Position numbers and translations under genes: made by a program. A DNA stretch of 6,612 nt, taken from NCBI GenBank assembly GCA_017528675.1, contig JAFXOO010000530.1:1-6612 (forward strand), read 5' to 3'. This document shows positions 1-4,000 of this stretch, in pieces (the stretch's first letter is position 1; every line of letters starts with the position of its first letter). The notes under the pieces are model-generated. The model was not told where the DNA came from and made no database searches. It saw only the letters and a program-made list of their open reading frames with translations. This DNA comes from Oscillospiraceae bacterium (GTDB lineage: Bacteria; Bacillota; Clostridia; Oscillospirales; Ruminococcaceae).

Positions 1-2
1 AT

Positions 3-1046
3 CAGGATAATAACGGTGCAACAAACAGTGCGACAAAACTGTCTGTTATTGGCAGTACCTTTGATCATTGCTCCAGCGGTACCAACAACGGTTCCGGCGG
101 AGCGATTCAGTGCTATCTGCCGTGCATGGTATTTTCCGGCAGCCACTTTACAGATTGTTGGGCTGGTAAAGAAGGCGGAGCGATAAACAACTTCTTTCAT
201 AATAAATATGGAGATATGTGGCCTAAGTCTAGTTTGACTGTCAATGAATGCAGTTTTACCAGATGCCGTGCAGAAGACCGTTACCAAGCTGACCAAATGC
301 AGCACTATGGTGGTGCGATCAATACTAAGGTAAAGACAGTTACTGTAACTGACAGCACATTTACAGAATGCGTCTCAACCTTGAGAGAAGGCGGCGCCCT
401 GCATTTAGGCGGTATTGGAAGTGGCAGCACAGCAACAATTACTGGAAGCACCTTCATAAACTGTATGGCAAAAACAGGCGGCGGCGCGGTGATGGCTTCA
501 ACCGAGACGCTGACAGTCAGAGATTCCTTCTTCTATGGTTGCCAGGCTTTTGGGGAGCCTGCATCAAATTACAAATATGATAATGCCAACAAAAAAAATC
601 AGAACGGTGGCGGGGCTATATCTCATAGCGAAAACAGCAGAAACAGTTCAACGCAGAATACAACAACAATCACCAACTGCGTTTTCACTTCCGATCCTAA
701 TGGTGATGCGGATGCGCAATCATGCAGTACAGCAACAAACGGCGGCGCAATTTGGACACGTGCGAAGACTGTGACCATAGAACAGTCAACCATCGACGGA
801 TGCACAGCTAACAACAATGGCGGCGGCATCTATCTGTCAAAAAATGGAAGCCAGAACGCAACTATTTCCGGCATTAAAAATCCAGATGGAGAGACCGTCA
901 AGGGTTCAATCTCTCATTGCCAGGCGAATAGCGGAAGTGCAGTTTATGCCGAAGACAAAGCAACATTCTCTGGTGAACTGAGTGTCAGCGAAAATACTGT
1001 TTCTGATGTCAACAGCGGTGCAATTCAGACTGTGAATAACGGTATG
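3..1046 (+). repeat. Beta-helix A: GGAI...FxxC rungs (5'-truncated array)
   Basis: Protein-level repeats within the giant CDS. GGA(I/V/L) or GGGI motifs begin at 96, 174, 309, 390, 480, 609, 741 and 819, followed by two degenerate copies (GSAV, SGAI). Most rungs continue to an FxxC motif (FDHC, FTDC, FTRC, FTEC, FINC, FYGC), with IDGC and ISHC as variants. Rung lengths alternate between about 26 residues and longer forms of 30-45 residues that carry Asn/Ser/Thr-rich insertions. The pattern fits a right-handed parallel beta-helix with Gly-Gly at a tight turn and stacked aromatic and Cys residues. The array starts before the window, so its full size is unknown. The copies have diverged too far to be long exact DNA repeats. 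Confidence 0.85.
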
Positions 1047-4000
1047 CTGTACTTTGAAGGCAATGTGAAGGTGGAAAAAAACACCTGCAGCGCAGATACT
1101 GTCAATGATCATGATGTGCTGATGCAAATTAATGGTAATACAATTATCAATACCACAAATAATGGACTCGGTAGTGAAGCGAGAATCGGGGTATATGTAT
1201 CAGATCCTAACAGTGCATACGCAAACCACGGAAAAGAAGGTCAGCCTTTTGGTACTTATTACGACAGTGTCGCTGGCAGCAACTATCTTGACAGTTTCTT
1301 CAATGACCGTGACAAAGAACTGTACGGTTATCAGCTCTCTGTAAGTGACACGAAGATTTACTGGGGCATTTATGTCTGCAAGATCACAGATCGAGATGGG
1401 AACACTCTGACTCGGCCAAATGGCAAGCCTGCGGTTTATCAGACGCTGTCCATGGCTTTGGATGAATTTACCAGAGTTACTGGCGGAGATGCAGTCTACA
1501 TCAAGATGCTGGTAGAAAACTACGATATCCGTCAGACGACAGAGATCAGCAACTTCCCTGCGGCAGATATCACCTTAACGACTGCAGGGCCAGATGAGGA
1601 TTATCCTTATCGCGGTACACCGGGTACAGTATCAACGATTTCACGGAATAATCACGATAAAAACCAGCTCTTCAAACTGGATAACCCAAATACAACTTTC
1701 AGACTGGAATCTATCACTCTGGATGGACGCAAGGATAAAACAGATACCCAGGGCAGCTACAGACTGATTGAGGTTGCGCAGGGCAATCTGGTTATCAACC
1801 GAGGTACGACCATGCAGTATGGTGCTGCAAGCCTCGGCGGCGGAGCGATCGATGCGGCAGCTGTTGCTCACGTAACAATCAATGGTGTATATGATACCGA
1901 CACGAAAGAGCCGACGGTCAGGTTTATAAACTGCACTGTAGCTGGCGGCAACAAACCAAACGGCGGAGCAATCAGAGCATACGACCTGACTATTACTAAC
2001 AATACTGCAGAAAAGGGTAAATATGGCACAGCCTTTATCGACTGCAGTGCGTATAATGGCGGCGCGATTACGTCACTCGGACCGAATATGACTGTCAACG
2101 GAGTTCTCTTCGATTCCTGCCATACACAGTCCGCAGGCGGCGCGATTTACCATAACAATTTTGTTGCCGATACGACAACTACAGTCAAAAACTGTGCGTT
2201 TGAAAACTGTTATACAGATGGAAATAACTGGGCCCATGGCGGTGCAATTGAAGCCAGAACTGCAGTCCTGAATGTGGAAGACTGTTCATTTAAAGATTGT
2301 CAAGCCACCTCTGACGGCGGTGCGGTTTATCATGGATATGTGGATGGAAACAACAAACCATCCGGCAACAGGGAAACGACGTCAATCAAAAACACTTCCT
2401 TTACCGGATGCGCAACTAGCGGCTCAGATAACTCCTATAACTATGGCGGCTCGGTATATACCCAGGCTAAGACGGTAGAAGTAATTGACAGCAGCTTTAT
2501 GAACAGCACTGCCACCAATTACGGCGGTGCACTGTATTGTCAGACCAGCGTTAACGGTTCCGCTGCCACCATCTCAGGTACGAAATTTCTGAATTGTTCC
2601 ACATCCCGTAGTGAAGGTAATGGCGGTGCAATCTACACCAATTCCAAAGCCCTCATACTGCAGGACTATACGCCTGAGGGAAGTGCATCTCCGATTCATA
2701 CAACAATCACGTCATGCAAGGCTCCGGGCTATAGCGGTGCAGTGCATATGGCAAACAGCGGCAGTGTGCTGACTGTCAAAGATGGTACAGTGATCAGTAA
2801 CTGTTATGCAAAGCAGGGCGGTGCAATTTATCTTCCGGCTGGTGTGACAATGAATCTCAATGACAGTCCGGAATTCAAAGAAAATGGCTATACAACGCAA
2901 AGCGGAAGTATTGTCGATGCAGAAAAAGGCGCGTGTATTTATCTCTCGCAGGGAAGCAGAATCAATCTTTCCGGAAGCCCGAAGTTCAGCAGAAACATTC
3001 TGCCGACTGAGCCAAGAATTACCAACGGCGGGATTACGGATTTTGTACGTCAGGATATTTATCTGGCAGGGTATTCTTCGGTTCCTGCTGCATCCATTTA
3101 TGTTGTCGGTGAGCTCACCGGCGACACCATCTGGGTATGGCCGGAACAATCACCTCACAGACTTCCTAATGAACAGTTTGCGAAGATTGATGCTGAAGTT
3201 ACTGTCAGTGATGATACACTGAGTCATCTGCGCAACTCTCTGGCAGATAATGTGACGCATTGCGAGTATGGCGAATATCTGGCTGGCATACAGCTCGGTG
3301 GAGATAATAAGAATGTCTACTGGGATAAGATGTATACCATCTCGTTTAAAAAGATCGATAACAAGGGCGTCACAGTACCGGATGCCGTCTTTACGCTCTA
3401 TAAAGATATGGAATGTACAGAGGTTGTAGCGACAGCAAAGTCTGCAGATGGAATTGACGATACTGATGCACAGGGCAACCTCCTTCCAAGAGGTACCGTG
3501 GAGTTTGAATCCATTCGGATTGGTGCTTATTACATGAAGGAAACCACTGCTCCTGAGAGTTTCAAGAAAAATGATGCGACATATATCGTGCTGGTAGGCA
3601 CACCGTATTTAGCACCGAATGACGACAACAGATATCTGTGGGAAGGGGACGGACCACTGAATGTGGCGAATGCCGCAACCCTGGTTGCTCGGCATACGAC
3701 CGATGCCGGTAAATACTACGGTATTTTCCCGCTGGATGAAAATAACAAAGCGGTGCTTCGTGCCAATCTTGCCAGCAACACAGTAGGTATTGTGAATATC
3801 CGCAATGACTATCAGGTCAGCTTCATGAAAGTTGACACAGAAGGCAAAGAACTGCCAGGGGCAGCATTTACAATCTACACCCAGATTCTTGACAGTAAAG
3901 GTCAGCCTGCTGTCTATGAAGACGGATATCCGCAGCTGATGCGGTGGAGCCGTGATGGTGAAAACTATCCTGACCCGGTCAAATCGGCAGATGGAACAGA

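Noticed and set aside
126..128. ATG at 126 as the gene start
   Set aside because: The frame is open for 41 codons upstream to the window edge with matching repeat motifs, and there is no ribosome binding site before it. The gene continues off the left edge.
2712..3149. 145-codon minus-strand frame, and the overlapping plus-strand frame at 2860-3222
   Set aside because: Both overlap the well-supported helix B/cap B coding region and have low-complexity, unrecognisable translations.
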